Shown in pieces: positions 1 through 8,723 of a DNA stretch of 64,000 nucleotides. Below the pieces are notes generated by a model. It ran no database searches and had not been told where the DNA came from. It saw nothing but the letters and a program-made list of their open reading frames with translations. How positions within the stretch are numbered: position 1 is the stretch's first letter; the number at the start of each line of letters is the position of its first letter. This stretch comes from Kribbella amoyensis (GTDB taxonomy: Bacteria; Actinomycetota; Actinomycetes; Propionibacteriales; Kribbellaceae), in NCBI RefSeq assembly GCF_007828865.1, contig NZ_VIVK01000001.1, positions 4,650,001-4,714,000 on the forward strand. Direction: 5' to 3'. The position numbers and the translations under genes are program-made.

Positions 1-635
1 ACGCCCTGGCCGATCGGCGAGAACACCACCTGGCCGATCCCGAGCTCCTCCGAGACCGGTACCACCTCGGGCTCGATCACCCGCCAGAGCATGCTGTACT
101 GCGGCTGGTTCGAGACGAACGGGAAGCGCAGCTCGCGGGCCAGCCGGTGCCCCTCGCGGAGCTGGTCGGCGGTCCACTCCGACACGCCGATGTACAGCGC
201 CTTGCCGGCCCGGACGACGTCGGCGAACGCCTCCATCGTCTCCTCGAGCGGCGTCTCGGTGTCGTACCGGTGGGCCTGGTACACGTCGACGTAGTCGGTC
301 CGGAGCCGCTTCAGCGACGCGTTGATCGACTCGTGGAGGTGCTTGCGGGACAGCCCGGTGTCGTTGGGCCCGCCCGGGCCGGTCGGCCAGTACACCTTGG
401 TGAGGATCTCCAGCGACTCCCGGCGCTCACCCGCCAGCGCCTCGCCGAGCACACTCTCCGCGGCGGTGTTCGCGTACGTGTCCGCGGTGTCGAACGTGGT
501 GATGCCGGCCTCGAGCGCGGCCCGCACACAGGCCGCGGCCTGCTCGTTCTCCACCTGCGATCCGTGCGTCAGCCAGTTCCCGTAGGAGATCTCGCTGACC
601 TTCAGTCCACTGTTCCCGAGATAACGGAAGTCCAT
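1..635 (-). CDS. Aldo/keto reductase, C-terminus outside window
   Basis: NAD(P)H-dependent oxidoreductase of the aldo/keto reductase superfamily, closest in pattern to the potassium-channel beta-subunit/YghZ-like branch. The ATG at 635 opens with MDFRYLGNSGLKVSEISYGN, the usual first strand and loop. The TFDTADTYANTAAESVLGEA segment carries the conserved catalytic Asp and Tyr. The strand YVDVYQAHRYD follows, and the cofactor-side GKALYIGVSEW motif is present. About 211 residues are visible, and the remaining third lies beyond position 1. The physiological substrate cannot be read from sequence. It is transcribed away from the repeat patch at 735-1015 and has no obvious link to the polysaccharide genes. 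Confidence 0.9.
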   Translation of the reverse strand, partial: MDFRYLGNSGLKVSEISYGNWLTHGSQVENEQAAACVRAALEAGITTFDTADTYANTAAESVLGEALAGERRESLEILTKVYWPTGPGGPNDTGLSRKHLHESINASLKRLRTDYVDVYQAHRYDTETPLEETMEAFADVVRAGKALYIGVSEWTADQLREGHRLARELRFPFVSNQPQYSMLWRVIEPEVVPVSEELGIGQVVFSPIGQG

Positions 636-734
636 GGACCGACCCTACTTCCCACCACCCCCACAAGCCCTCCGAACCCGCGCGGTCCGACCCCACCGCC
701 CACGACCCGACCCAACCCGCCACTCCGAGCACCC

Positions 735-1015
735 GTGAACACCTAGCGGGGCCCGCGGACACCAAGCGGGGACCGCGGACACCATGCGGGACCGCGGACA
801 CCTACTGGGAACCTCGGACACCTACTGGGAACCTCGGACACGTTCTTTGATGTCCGAGGTCCCTGGATGGTGTCCGAAGACGCCGGGTTGGTGGGGTCCG
901 GAGCCACCATGACTGGTATCGCGGCTGGCCGTGAACAAATTATGGGGACCGTGACCATGCAATTGGGTGTCCGAAGTCCCGGGCGAGTGGTGCGCGGTCC
1001 CCAGTAGGTGTCCGT
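735..1015. repeat. Cluster of 20-bp direct then inverted repeats
   Basis: Fills most of the 426-bp gap between the aldo/keto reductase and DUF3043 genes. Five head-to-tail copies of a 19-20 bp unit (about GCGGACACCTACTGGGAACC) start at 735, 755, 775, 794 and 814. At 834-857 TCGGACA and TGTCCGA form a hairpin. Inverted copies follow at about 858-877, 962-980 and 996-1015 (GGTCCCCAGTAGGTGTCCGT). Copies differ at a few bases. No reading frame is supported here. It could be an interspersed palindromic repeat family, a regulator array or a remnant. Function unknown. Confidence 0.75.
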
Positions 1016-1061
1016 GGTGCCGGTGGGGGCACGGCGGCTGTGGTGTCGGGGCCGGCGTGGG

Positions 1062-1652
1062 TCAGGCCGGCTTCTCGCCGCGGGCGACCATCGGCTTCGG
1101 CAACCGCCAGCGGCGCATCTGCATGGTGCGCCGGACGGCGTAGAAGCCGATGCCCTTCGGGGACTCCTTCGGGAACTTGGCGGTGACCGACTTCTTCAGG
1201 CCGCTGGTCAGGATCAGCCAGTCCAGCGCGATCGCGGCGATCATCACCAGGAAGAGCAGGTTGACCACCGCCGGCAGCCAGGTGAAGACGCCGGAGAAGA
1301 CGACGCCGAGCAGCGAGACGACCAGCAGCACCGGCAGCGCGAACTCCATCACCGACCAGCGGGCGTCGACGTAGTCGCGGGCGAACCGGCGGACCGGGCC
1401 CTTGTCGGCGGCGGGCAGGTACCGGTCGTCGCCGGTGCGCATGGCGTCCTGCATCTTGGCCCGCTCGGTGCGGACCTTCTCGCGCCGCAGCGCCGCGGCC
1501 TCCTTGCGGTTCCGCGGCTTCTTGAACGTGGCCTTGCGGGCCGCCTCGGCCTCCTTGCGGCTGGGGGTCGGGCGACCCTTGCCGCCCGGCTTCGGTTGGG
1601 GGGCCGGTTCGGCCGGTGCGGGCGATGTCTCAGACTTGGTACGACGGAACAC
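1062..1652 (-). CDS. DUF3043 membrane protein
   Basis: Actinobacteria-typical DUF3043 protein of 196 residues with no established function. The first 65 residues are charged and Lys/Arg/Pro-rich, with GRPTPSRKEAEAARK and FKKPRNRKEAAALRREK. The core then has the family's DRYLPAADKGPVRRFARDYVD segment at about 75-95, followed by two membrane helices at about 103-123 and 127-147, and a basic tail. The start is GTG at 1652. It is divergent from pspA across a 184-bp intergenic region. Confidence 0.9.
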   Translation of the reverse strand: MFRRTKSETSPAPAEPAPQPKPGGKGRPTPSRKEAEAARKATFKKPRNRKEAAALRREKVRTERAKMQDAMRTGDDRYLPAADKGPVRRFARDYVDARWSVMEFALPVLLVVSLLGVVFSGVFTWLPAVVNLLFLVMIAAIALDWLILTSGLKKSVTAKFPKESPKGIGFYAVRRTMQMRRWRLPKPMVARGEKPA

Positions 1653-1836
1653 GGGGTCTGAACCTCATTCGGGCTGTGCTGCGCGGTCGGGGCCTGCCTG
1701 GTCACTCGGGGTGGTCCCCGGACCTTTGCACCACTTTATCGGGGCCGGTCCTGATGGTGTGGTGACCCATGGGGACATAGGGTGGTTGACACGCACGCCG
1801 GGTCCACTCGCCGGCACAGAAGGGGTACGGATATCG

Positions 1837-2655
1837 ATGAGCATCTTCAAGCGGATGTCGACGATCTTCAAGGCCAAGGCGAACACAGCTTTGGACAAGG
1901 CCGAAGATCCTCGCGAAACCCTTGACTACTCGTATCAGAAGCAACTGGAACTGTTGCAGAAGGTACGCCGTGGTGTGGCCGACGTGGCCACCAGCCGGAA
2001 GCGGGTGGAACTGCAGGCGTCGCAGTTGCAGTCCCAGTCGCAGAAGCTGCAGGACCAGGCCCAGAAGGCGCTCTCGGTGGGCCGGGAGGACCTCGCCCGC
2101 GAGGCCCTGACCCGCAAGTCCGGCCTGCAGGGCCAGATCGACGACCTGACCGCCCAGCACGCCCAGCTGCAGGGTGAGGAGGAGAAGCTCACCCTCGCGT
2201 CCCAGCGGCTGCAGGCGAAGGTGGAGTCGTTCCGGACCCGCAAGGAGACGATCAAGGCCACCTACACCGCGGCCGAGGCGCAGACCCGGATCAACGAGGC
2301 CTTCTCCGGGATCTCCGAGGAGATGAGCGACGTCGGTCTGGCGGTCCAGCGGGCCGAGGACAAGACCCAGCAGATGCAGGCCCGGGCCGGCGCGATCGAC
2401 GAGCTGCTCGCCTCCGGCGCGCTCGACGACGCCACCGGGACCAGCAAGGACAGCATCACCCTCGAGCTGGAGCGGATGTCGTCCAACTCCGACGTCGAGA
2501 GCGAGCTGGCCGCGATGAAGGCCCAGCTGTCCGGTCCCAGCACCCCCAAGGAGCTGGCCGGCGACACCCCGGGCGCCGCTCAGGTGCAGCAGCCCGCGCA
2601 GCAGGCCACGCCGGAGGCTCAGCCGGCTCGACCGCAGGACGGAGACGTTCGATGA
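1837..2655 (+). CDS. pspA: PspA/IM30-family envelope stress protein
   Basis: Phage-shock protein A homologue of 272 residues. Known members bind the inner face of stressed membranes and form ESCRT-III-like coiled-coil assemblies. The N-terminal MSIFKRMSTIFKAKANTALD is the amphipathic membrane-binding helix. It is followed by EDPRETLDYSYQKQLELLQK and long heptad-rich helices to about residue 215. A low-complexity Pro/Gln/Ala tail follows. The ATG at 1837 is chosen because it begins the conserved helix and has AGAAGGGG at 1818-1825; frame open further upstream is not conserved in character. The stop overlaps the pspAA start (ATGA), so the two are translationally coupled. Confidence 0.93.
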   Translation: MSIFKRMSTIFKAKANTALDKAEDPRETLDYSYQKQLELLQKVRRGVADVATSRKRVELQASQLQSQSQKLQDQAQKALSVGREDLAREALTRKSGLQGQIDDLTAQHAQLQGEEEKLTLASQRLQAKVESFRTRKETIKATYTAAEAQTRINEAFSGISEEMSDVGLAVQRAEDKTQQMQARAGAIDELLASGALDDATGTSKDSITLELERMSSNSDVESELAAMKAQLSGPSTPKELAGDTPGAAQVQQPAQQATPEAQPARPQDGDVR

Positions 2656-2927
2656 TCGTTCGCATCATGGGTGAGGGCCAGTGGCGGCTCGCCGACGAGA
2701 AGCTCGAGGAGCTGAACGCGGTGGACACCGACCTGGAGAAGGCCGTCTCGGCCGGCGACGAGGACGGTTTCCGGACCGCCTTCGCCGCGTTGCTGACCTT
2801 CGTCCGCTCCGGCGAGCGGGTGCCGGACGACGAACTGCACGACTCCGACGCGATCCTGCCGCCGGGTGACAGCAGCCTGGCCGAGATGCGTGAGCTGATC
2901 AGCGGTGACGGTCTGATCGCGGGCTGA
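2652..2927 (+). CDS. PspAA domain protein
   Basis: Small 91-residue acidic protein matching the PspAA family that accompanies PspA in actinobacteria. It begins MIVRIMGEGQWRLADEKLEE and continues with a helical segment containing FRTAFAALLTFVRSGERVPDDEL and a C-terminal LAEMRELISGDGLI. It is presumed to modulate or partner PspA; its biochemical role is not established. Its ATG overlaps the pspA stop, and a strong hairpin terminator lies 20 bp downstream, so pspA-pspAA is a two-gene operon. Confidence 0.9.
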   Translation: MIVRIMGEGQWRLADEKLEELNAVDTDLEKAVSAGDEDGFRTAFAALLTFVRSGERVPDDELHDSDAILPPGDSSLAEMRELISGDGLIAG

Positions 2928-2946
2928 CAGCAACGGATTCCTCGCG

Positions 2947-2971
2947 GGGCCGACCCATTGCGGGTCGGCCC
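2947..2971 (+). terminator. Intrinsic terminator after pspA-pspAA
   Basis: GGGCCGACCC (2947-2956) pairs with GGGTCGGCCC (2962-2971), a perfect 10-bp stem with a 5-nt loop, followed by CTTCGTGCGTT. It sits 20 bp after the pspAA stop and 160 bp before the next gene. Confidence 0.8.
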
Positions 2972-3133
2972 TTCGTGCGTTCCGGATCGGCTGCGGCCGA
3001 ACGTTCGTTTCTGCTATCCCACATGGAACGTGCGTAGTACTCTCGGCTGAACTGCCGCTGTCGGGGCGGCGAACAGGCGGGAAACCGTACCCGGGGGAGA
3101 CGGGGTACGGAGTTCACCGGGGGGTGACTGAGG

Positions 3134-4663
3134 GTGACGGATAGTGCCGTCGTGGGGGAAAACGCGACACAGGCCGGCTCTTCGGGCGAGGCGGACCTGG
3201 CGGATCGGCGGCGGCCGGTCTGGGTGGTACCGGACACGGTGCCGGCCATCGTTCCGCGGTCGACGTGGGTGACGCAGCCGCCGTGGGTGGCGGTGTACCG
3301 GTGGGCCGCGATCGGCGGTGACCTGCTGGCCGCGGTGATCGGGGCGTCGGTGGCGCTCCTGACCAGGTTCGGCTACCAGGTCGGCGCGGGGTACCTGGTG
3401 TTCGGCAGTCTGCTGCCGCTGGCCTGGGTGGCCGCGGTGGGGCTGGCGCGCGGGTACGAGTCCCGGTCGTTCGGGTCCGGGGCCGAGGAGTTCCGCTCGA
3501 TCCTGCGGTCCGGGGTCGGGCTGACCGCGGTGGTGGCGATCGTGTCGTACGCGACCAAGAGCGAGATCGCGCGCGGCTTCGTCGTGCTGGCGATCCCGGT
3601 CACGGTCGTGATCGCGCTGCTGCTGCGGTACGGACTGCGCCGTGACCTGAGCCGGCACCGGTACCGCGGCCGCTGTATGCGCCGGGTGCTCGTCGTCGGC
3701 CGAAACGGCGAGGCGGCGACGCTGCGGGAGCGGCTGGAGAAGCGGCCCGCCGACGGGTACCGGGTGGTCGCGGTGTGCCGGCCGCGGGGTGACATCCGGC
3801 CCGGCACGGCGAACCCGCCGGACAGCCTGGACGAGGCCGACATCATGGCCGCGGTGAACCGGCACTCGGTGGACGTGGTCGCGATCGCGGCCGACCCCGA
3901 GTTGTCCGGGCAGTCGCTGCGCCGGTTGTCCTGGGCGCTGGAGCAGCAGGGTGTCGAGCTGATCGTGTCGCCCGGCATCATCGAGGTGGCCGGCCCGCGG
4001 ATCTCGGTCCGCCCGGTCGCCGGGCTGTCGTTGCTGCACCTGGAACGGCCGTCGGCCAGTGCCGGGCCGCATCTGCTGAAGAACGTCTTCGACCGCGTGA
4101 TGGCGCTGATCCTGGTGACGCTGGCGTTGCCGTTGCTGCTGGGACTCGCGCTCGCCGTGCGGCTGACCAGCCGGGGTCCCGTGCTGTTCCGGCAACGCCG
4201 GGTCGGCCGGGGGAACACGACGTTCACGATGTTCAAGTTCCGCACGATGGTCGTCGACGCGGAGGCGCGACTGGCCGACCTGACCCCGCACAGCGACGGG
4301 AACACGGTGCTGTTCAAGCTCCGGTCCGACCCGCGGGTGACCAAGGTCGGCGGCTTCCTGCGGCGGTACTCGCTGGACGAGTTGCCGCAGTTGCTCAACG
4401 TGTTGCGTGGGGAGATGTCGCTGGTCGGGCCGCGGCCACCGCTGGAGAGCGAGGTGGCCAAGTACGCCGCCGACGACACCCGGCGGATGCTGGTCAAGCC
4501 GGGGCTGACGGGGTTGTGGCAGGTGAGCGGACGCAGCGACCTGTCCTGGGACGACTCGGTGCTGCTGGACCTGCGGTACGTCGACAACTGGTCGATGACG
4601 CTGGACCTGCTGATCCTGTGGAAGACGGCGCGCGCGGTGCTGAAGGGTTCCGGCGCGTACTAG
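3134..4663 (+). CDS. Polyprenyl-phosphate sugar-1-phosphate transferase (copy 1)
   Basis: WbaP/CpsE-type initiating enzyme that loads the first sugar phosphate onto undecaprenyl phosphate at the cytoplasmic membrane. It has 509 residues. Four N-terminal membrane helices at about 55-170 are followed by a CoA-binding-like cytosolic domain (RRVLVVGRNGEAATL). A fifth hydrophobic segment at about 318-340 leads into the C-terminal catalytic domain with FKFRTM, RRYSLDELPQLLNVLRGEMS, LVGPRPP and KPGLTGLWQVSGRSDLSW. The start is GTG at 3134; it is the least certain part. A close paralogue lies at 39855-41414. The cysQDN genes follow in the same direction. The sugar transferred cannot be read from the sequence. 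Confidence 0.92.
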   Translation: MTDSAVVGENATQAGSSGEADLADRRRPVWVVPDTVPAIVPRSTWVTQPPWVAVYRWAAIGGDLLAAVIGASVALLTRFGYQVGAGYLVFGSLLPLAWVAAVGLARGYESRSFGSGAEEFRSILRSGVGLTAVVAIVSYATKSEIARGFVVLAIPVTVVIALLLRYGLRRDLSRHRYRGRCMRRVLVVGRNGEAATLRERLEKRPADGYRVVAVCRPRGDIRPGTANPPDSLDEADIMAAVNRHSVDVVAIAADPELSGQSLRRLSWALEQQGVELIVSPGIIEVAGPRISVRPVAGLSLLHLERPSASAGPHLLKNVFDRVMALILVTLALPLLLGLALAVRLTSRGPVLFRQRRVGRGNTTFTMFKFRTMVVDAEARLADLTPHSDGNTVLFKLRSDPRVTKVGGFLRRYSLDELPQLLNVLRGEMSLVGPRPPLESEVAKYAADDTRRMLVKPGLTGLWQVSGRSDLSWDDSVLLDLRYVDNWSMTLDLLILWKTARAVLKGSGAY

Positions 4664-4740
4664 TCGCTGTTGGGGAACAGCGACGACGGGCCCGGCGACA
4701 GCAGTCGGCCGGCTCGGGGGGATTTGACGGAGGGGGATGG

Positions 4741-5505
4741 ATGGCGACGAGACAAGACGGCCTGCTCGCCGTTGAACTGGCTGTCGCGGCGGGGGACCTG
4801 TTGCTCGAGTTGCGCGCGACCGGGTTGTCCGGCCGCGAGCTGGGGGCCCAGGGCGACGAGCTGTCGAACGATCTGCTGATCGGCGGACTCCGGGAGCGTC
4901 GGCCTGACGACGCGGTCCTGAGCGAGGAGTCCGTGGACAGCGCGGCGAGGACGACCGCCCGGCGCGTGTGGATCATCGATCCGCTCGACGGCACCCGCGA
5001 GTACGGCGAGAGGCCGCGGGTCGACTGGGCCGTGCACGTAGCGCTCTGGGAGGACGGGGAGCTGGCGGCCGGTGCCGTCTCGTTGCCCGCCCAGCGCATC
5101 GTGCACGACACCAACGAACCGTGGCTCCAACCACGGCAGCACGACGACCGGCTGCGGATCGCGGTGAGCCGGACCAGGCCGCCCGCGCTGGTGGAGAGCC
5201 TCGCGGCCGACCTGGACGCGGAGCTGGTCCCGATGGGATCGGCGGGCGTCAAGGCGACCGCGGTCCTGCGGGGCGAGGTGGACGCGTACGTCCACGCGGG
5301 CGGCCAGTTCGAGTGGGACTCGGCCGCGCCGGTCGCGGTCGCCCGCGCCGCCGGGTTGTTCTGCAGCCGGATCGACGGGTCGCCGCTGCGGTACAACCAG
5401 CCGGACCCGACCCTGCCGGACCTGCTGGTCTGCCGGCCGGAGTTCGCCACCGACCTTTTGCTTGCCATTGGCAAACACATCGCCGAGGAGGTGGGATCCC
5501 GATGA
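4741..5505 (+). CDS. cysQ: CysQ-like 3'(2'),5'-bisphosphate nucleotidase
   Basis: Inositol-monophosphatase-fold phosphatase of 254 residues that hydrolyses PAP (3'-phosphoadenosine-5'-phosphate) or PAPS. The metal-binding signature is present: LSEESVD (about 60-66) and WIIDPLDGTREYG (about 78-90). A C-terminal metal/substrate Asp is in EWDSAAPVAVARAAG. The ATG at 4741 follows GGAGGGGG at 4729-4736 by a few bases. Its stop overlaps the cysD start. In this setting its job is likely removal of PAP released by the sulfotransferase at 19253-20161; that coupling is inferred from gene content. Confidence 0.9.
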   Translation: MATRQDGLLAVELAVAAGDLLLELRATGLSGRELGAQGDELSNDLLIGGLRERRPDDAVLSEESVDSAARTTARRVWIIDPLDGTREYGERPRVDWAVHVALWEDGELAAGAVSLPAQRIVHDTNEPWLQPRQHDDRLRIAVSRTRPPALVESLAADLDAELVPMGSAGVKATAVLRGEVDAYVHAGGQFEWDSAAPVAVARAAGLFCSRIDGSPLRYNQPDPTLPDLLVCRPEFATDLLLAIGKHIAEEVGSR

Positions 5506-6407
5506 GCCGCAGCTACCAACTGAGCCAGCTGGAGACGCTGGAGTCCGAGGCGATCTACATCTTCCGCGAGGTGGCGGCCGAGTTCGAGCGGCCGGTGTTG
5601 CTGTTCTCCGGCGGCAAGGACTCGATCGTGATGCTCCGGCTGGCGCAGAAGGCGTTCCACCCGGCCCGGATCCCGTTCCCGGTGATGCACGTCGACACCG
5701 GACACAACTTCGCCGAGGTCCTGGAGTTCCGGGACCGGCGGGTCGCCGAGCTCGGGGTCCAGCTGGTGGTGGCGAGTGTGCCGGACGCGCTGGAGCGGGG
5801 CGTGGTGCAGGCGCCGCCGGACGGGACCCGGAACCGGATCCAGACCCCGGTCCTGTTGGAGGCGCTGGACAAGCACCAGTTCACCGCGGTGTTCGGCGGG
5901 GCCCGGCGGGACGAGGACAAGGCGCGGGCGAAGGAGCGGGTGTTCTCGTTCCGCGACGAGTTCGGCCAGTGGGACCCGAAGAACCAGCGGCCCGAGCTGT
6001 GGAACCTGTACAACAGCCGGATCCACCTGGGCGAGAGCATCCGGGTCTTCCCGCTGTCGAACTGGACCGAGCTGGACATCTGGCAGTACGTCGCCCGGGA
6101 ACGGCTGGAGCTGCCGTCGATCTACTACGCGCACGAGCGCGAGGTGTTCGAGCGGAACGGGATGCTCTTCGCGGCCAACGAGTACTGCCGGCCGCGCGGT
6201 GACGAGGAGACGTTCACGGCAACCGTGCGGTACCGGACGGTGGGGGACGCGTCGCTGACAGCGGCGGTCCGGTCGGACGCGGACACGGTGGACAAGGTGA
6301 TCGCGGAGGTGGCGAGTACCCGGATCACCGAGCGCGGCGCCACCCGGGGCGACGACAAGTTCAGCGAGGCCGCGATGGAAGATCGCAAGCGCGAAGGGTA
6401 CTTCTGA
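5502..6407 (+). CDS. cysD: Sulfate adenylyltransferase subunit CysD
   Basis: Small subunit of heterodimeric ATP sulfurylase, which makes APS from ATP and sulfate. It has 301 residues, the usual length. The PP-loop SGGKDS is at 36-41, preceded by LSQLETLESEAIYIFREV. MHVDTGHNF, FGGARRDEDKARAKER, NLYNSRI and LSNWTELDIWQYV are all family-conserved. The C-terminal DRKREGYF is typical. The ATG overlaps the cysQ stop (GATGAG). cysN follows after 2 bp, so cysQ-cysD-cysN form one transcription unit. Confidence 0.97.
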   Translation: MSRSYQLSQLETLESEAIYIFREVAAEFERPVLLFSGGKDSIVMLRLAQKAFHPARIPFPVMHVDTGHNFAEVLEFRDRRVAELGVQLVVASVPDALERGVVQAPPDGTRNRIQTPVLLEALDKHQFTAVFGGARRDEDKARAKERVFSFRDEFGQWDPKNQRPELWNLYNSRIHLGESIRVFPLSNWTELDIWQYVARERLELPSIYYAHEREVFERNGMLFAANEYCRPRGDEETFTATVRYRTVGDASLTAAVRSDADTVDKVIAEVASTRITERGATRGDDKFSEAAMEDRKREGYF

Positions 6408-6409
6408 TC

Positions 6410-7660
6410 GTGGACATCCTCAGACTGGCGACGGCCGGATCCGTCGACGACGGCAAGAGCACCCTGATCGGCCGGCTGCTGTACGACACCAAGTCGGTGT
6501 TCACCGACCAGATCGAGTCGGTGGAGCGGGCCAGCCGGGACCGCGGCGACGACTACGTGAACCTGGCCCTGCTGACCGACGGCCTGCGGGCCGAACGCGA
6601 ACAGGGCATCACGATCGACGTCGCGTACCGGTACTTCGCGACACCACGGCGCAAGTTCATCGTCGCGGACACCCCGGGCCACATCCAGTACACCCGGAAC
6701 ATGGTCACCGGCGCCTCCACCGCGGACCTGGCGCTGATCCTGGTCGACGCGCGCAAGGGCCTGCTGGAGCAGAGCCGGCGGCACGCGTTCCTGGCCACCC
6801 TGTTGCACGTGCCGCACCTGGTGCTGTGCGTCAACAAGATGGACCTGGTCGGGTACGCCGAGGACGTGTTCGAGGCGATCCGCGCGGACTTCACCCAGTT
6901 CGCGGCCAAGCTGGACATCGGGGACCTGACCGTGATCCCGGTGTCCGCGCTGGTCGGCGACAACATCGTCACCCGGTCCGAGCGGATGGACTGGTACGAG
7001 GGGCCGAGCCTGCTGCACCACCTCGAGCACGTGCACGTGGCCAGCGACCGCAACCTCATCGACGTCAGGTTCCCGGTCCAGTACGTGATCCGGCCGCAGT
7101 CGGACACCCACCGCGACTACCGCGGGTACGCCGGTCAGGTGGCCGGCGGGGTGCTGCGGGCCGGGGACGAGGTGATGGTGCTGCCGTCCGGGTTCAGTAC
7201 GACGATCCGGTCAATCGAGACCGCCGACGGCCCGGTCGAGGAGGCGTTCCCGGCGATGTCGGTGACGATCCGGCTGACCGACGAGATCGACGTCTCCCGC
7301 GGCGACATGATCTGCCGGGTCAACAACGCCCCGACGGTCACCCAGGACGTGGACGCGATGGTCTGCTGGATGGACGACGCGCCGCTGCGCCCGGGCCAGA
7401 AGTTCGCGATCAAGCACACCACCCGGTCGGCCCGGGCGATGGTGAAGGACCTGCAGTACCGGCTCGACGTGAACTCCCTGCACCGGGACATGGCCGCGGA
7501 CCACCTCGGCCTGAACGACATCGGCCGGATCCGGTTGCGGACCACCCAGCCGCTGTTGTGCGACGAGTACAAGCGGAACCGGTCCACCGGCGGGTTCGTG
7601 CTGATCGACGAGGCGACGAACCGGACGGTCGGCGCCGGCATGGTGAACGAGGCACGATGA
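6410..7660 (+). CDS. cysN: Sulfate adenylyltransferase GTPase subunit CysN
   Basis: GTPase subunit that drives APS formation by CysD. It has 416 residues. G1 GSVDDGKS is at 10-17, G3 DTPGH at 87-91 and G4 NKMD at 142-145, followed by EF-Tu-like beta-barrel domains. The length stops at the end of the CysN module: unlike many actinobacterial CysNC proteins there is no fused APS kinase. That activity sits separately at 38135-39502. The start is GTG at 6410, 2 bp after cysD, and the stop overlaps the next gene's ATG (ATGA). Confidence 0.96.
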   Translation: MDILRLATAGSVDDGKSTLIGRLLYDTKSVFTDQIESVERASRDRGDDYVNLALLTDGLRAEREQGITIDVAYRYFATPRRKFIVADTPGHIQYTRNMVTGASTADLALILVDARKGLLEQSRRHAFLATLLHVPHLVLCVNKMDLVGYAEDVFEAIRADFTQFAAKLDIGDLTVIPVSALVGDNIVTRSERMDWYEGPSLLHHLEHVHVASDRNLIDVRFPVQYVIRPQSDTHRDYRGYAGQVAGGVLRAGDEVMVLPSGFSTTIRSIETADGPVEEAFPAMSVTIRLTDEIDVSRGDMICRVNNAPTVTQDVDAMVCWMDDAPLRPGQKFAIKHTTRSARAMVKDLQYRLDVNSLHRDMAADHLGLNDIGRIRLRTTQPLLCDEYKRNRSTGGFVLIDEATNRTVGAGMVNEAR

Positions 7661-8154
7661 CGACTCTCGAGTCCCCGCAGACCGACGACGAGCTGGCGGC
7701 GTCGACCCGGGTCCTGATGGTGTGTTCCAGCGGCGGTCACCTGGCCCAGCTGATGACGTTGCGGCCGTGGTGGTCGCAGCGCGACGTGTGCTGGGTGACC
7801 TTCGCGACCGAGGACGGCAAGTCGCTGCTGGCCGGCCAGCGCACGGTGTACGCGTACCACCCGACGACGCGCAGCCTGAAGAACCTGGTCCGCAACGCGG
7901 TGCTCGCGGTCCGGGTGCTGGCCCGGGAACGGCCGGACGTCATCGTCACCACCGGCGCCGGGGTCGCGCTGCCGTTCTTCGTGCTCGGCAAGCTCGGCCG
8001 GATCCCGACCGTCTACATCGAGGTCTTCGACCGGATCGACCACGCCCCGCTGACCGCGCGGCTGTGCAAACCGTTCACCAGCCGGATGCTCGTCCAGTGG
8101 GACGAGCAGCAGGAGCTGTACGCCGATTCCACCGTGGTCGGGAGGTTGCTGTGA
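7657..8154 (+). CDS. Alg14-like glycosyltransferase membrane partner
   Basis: 165-residue protein of the Alg14/PssD/CpsF type, the acceptor-binding and anchoring half of a split GT-B glycosyltransferase. SSGGHLAQL at 24-32 is the hallmark motif. It is followed by VTTGAGVALPFFVLGKL and VYIEVFDRIDHAPLTARL, conserved in the family. It likely adds the second sugar to the lipid-linked primer with the Alg13-like partner encoded immediately downstream. ATG at 7657 overlaps the cysN stop, and its stop overlaps the partner's start. Confidence 0.88.
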   Translation: MTTLESPQTDDELAASTRVLMVCSSGGHLAQLMTLRPWWSQRDVCWVTFATEDGKSLLAGQRTVYAYHPTTRSLKNLVRNAVLAVRVLARERPDVIVTTGAGVALPFFVLGKLGRIPTVYIEVFDRIDHAPLTARLCKPFTSRMLVQWDEQQELYADSTVVGRLL

Positions 8155-8723
8155 TGCCCGCCGAGAACGCCGACCAGCTCGATGTCCTGGTCATCCTGGG
8201 CACGGATCACCATCGGTTCGACCGGTTGATCGGCTGGCTGGACGACTACCTGGAGCAGCCCGGTCACGAGTCGCTGCGCGCCCTGGTCCAGTACGGCGGG
8301 AGCATGCCACCGCGCCGGGCCAAGGGCGTCGGCATCATCGCCTGGACCGAGTTGCAGGACCGGATGCGGCAGGCGACCGCCGTGGTCAGCCACGGCGGTC
8401 CGGCCACGATGCTCGAGGTCCGCCGGCAGGGCCGCAAGCCGATCGTGGTGCCGCGTGACCCGCTGCTCGGCGAGCACATCGACCAGCACCAGCAGGAGTT
8501 CTCCCGCCGGATGGGAAAGCTGGGCCTGGTCACACTCTGTGAGGATCGGTCCTCGTTCGAGACGGCGCTGAGTGCCGTGCTCGCCGACCCCGAGGGGCAC
8601 GCGGTCTCGGCGGAGGAGAATCGTCGTGACAGCCTGCAAGTGGCCGCGGCGGTCGACGCCGCGGGCCGGATCATCGACGGCCTGGCGGTCTCGCACGCGC
8701 GACGCCGGTTGGCCCGGTCGTAG
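8154..8723 (+). CDS. Alg13-like glycosyltransferase catalytic partner
   Basis: 189-residue protein of the Alg13/PssE/CpsG type, the sugar-nucleotide-binding half of the split GT-B enzyme. VLVILGTDHHRFDRL opens the fold. AVVSHGGPATMLEVRRQGRK (HGG at 80-82) and IVVPRDPLLGEHIDQHQ are the donor-binding motifs. The ATG at 8154 overlaps the Alg14-like stop (TGATG); a GTG one codon earlier is the alternative start. It is the last gene of the block that begins with cysQ or the initiating transferase. The sugar donor is unknown. Confidence 0.88.
   Translation: MPAENADQLDVLVILGTDHHRFDRLIGWLDDYLEQPGHESLRALVQYGGSMPPRRAKGVGIIAWTELQDRMRQATAVVSHGGPATMLEVRRQGRKPIVVPRDPLLGEHIDQHQQEFSRRMGKLGLVTLCEDRSSFETALSAVLADPEGHAVSAEENRRDSLQVAAAVDAAGRIIDGLAVSHARRRLARS

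Noticed and set aside
1402..1836. Extended N-terminus for pspA, where the frame is open 145 codons upstream
   Set aside because: The upstream part overlaps the divergent DUF3043 gene and the promoter; the PspA family starts at the amphipathic helix encoded from 1837.
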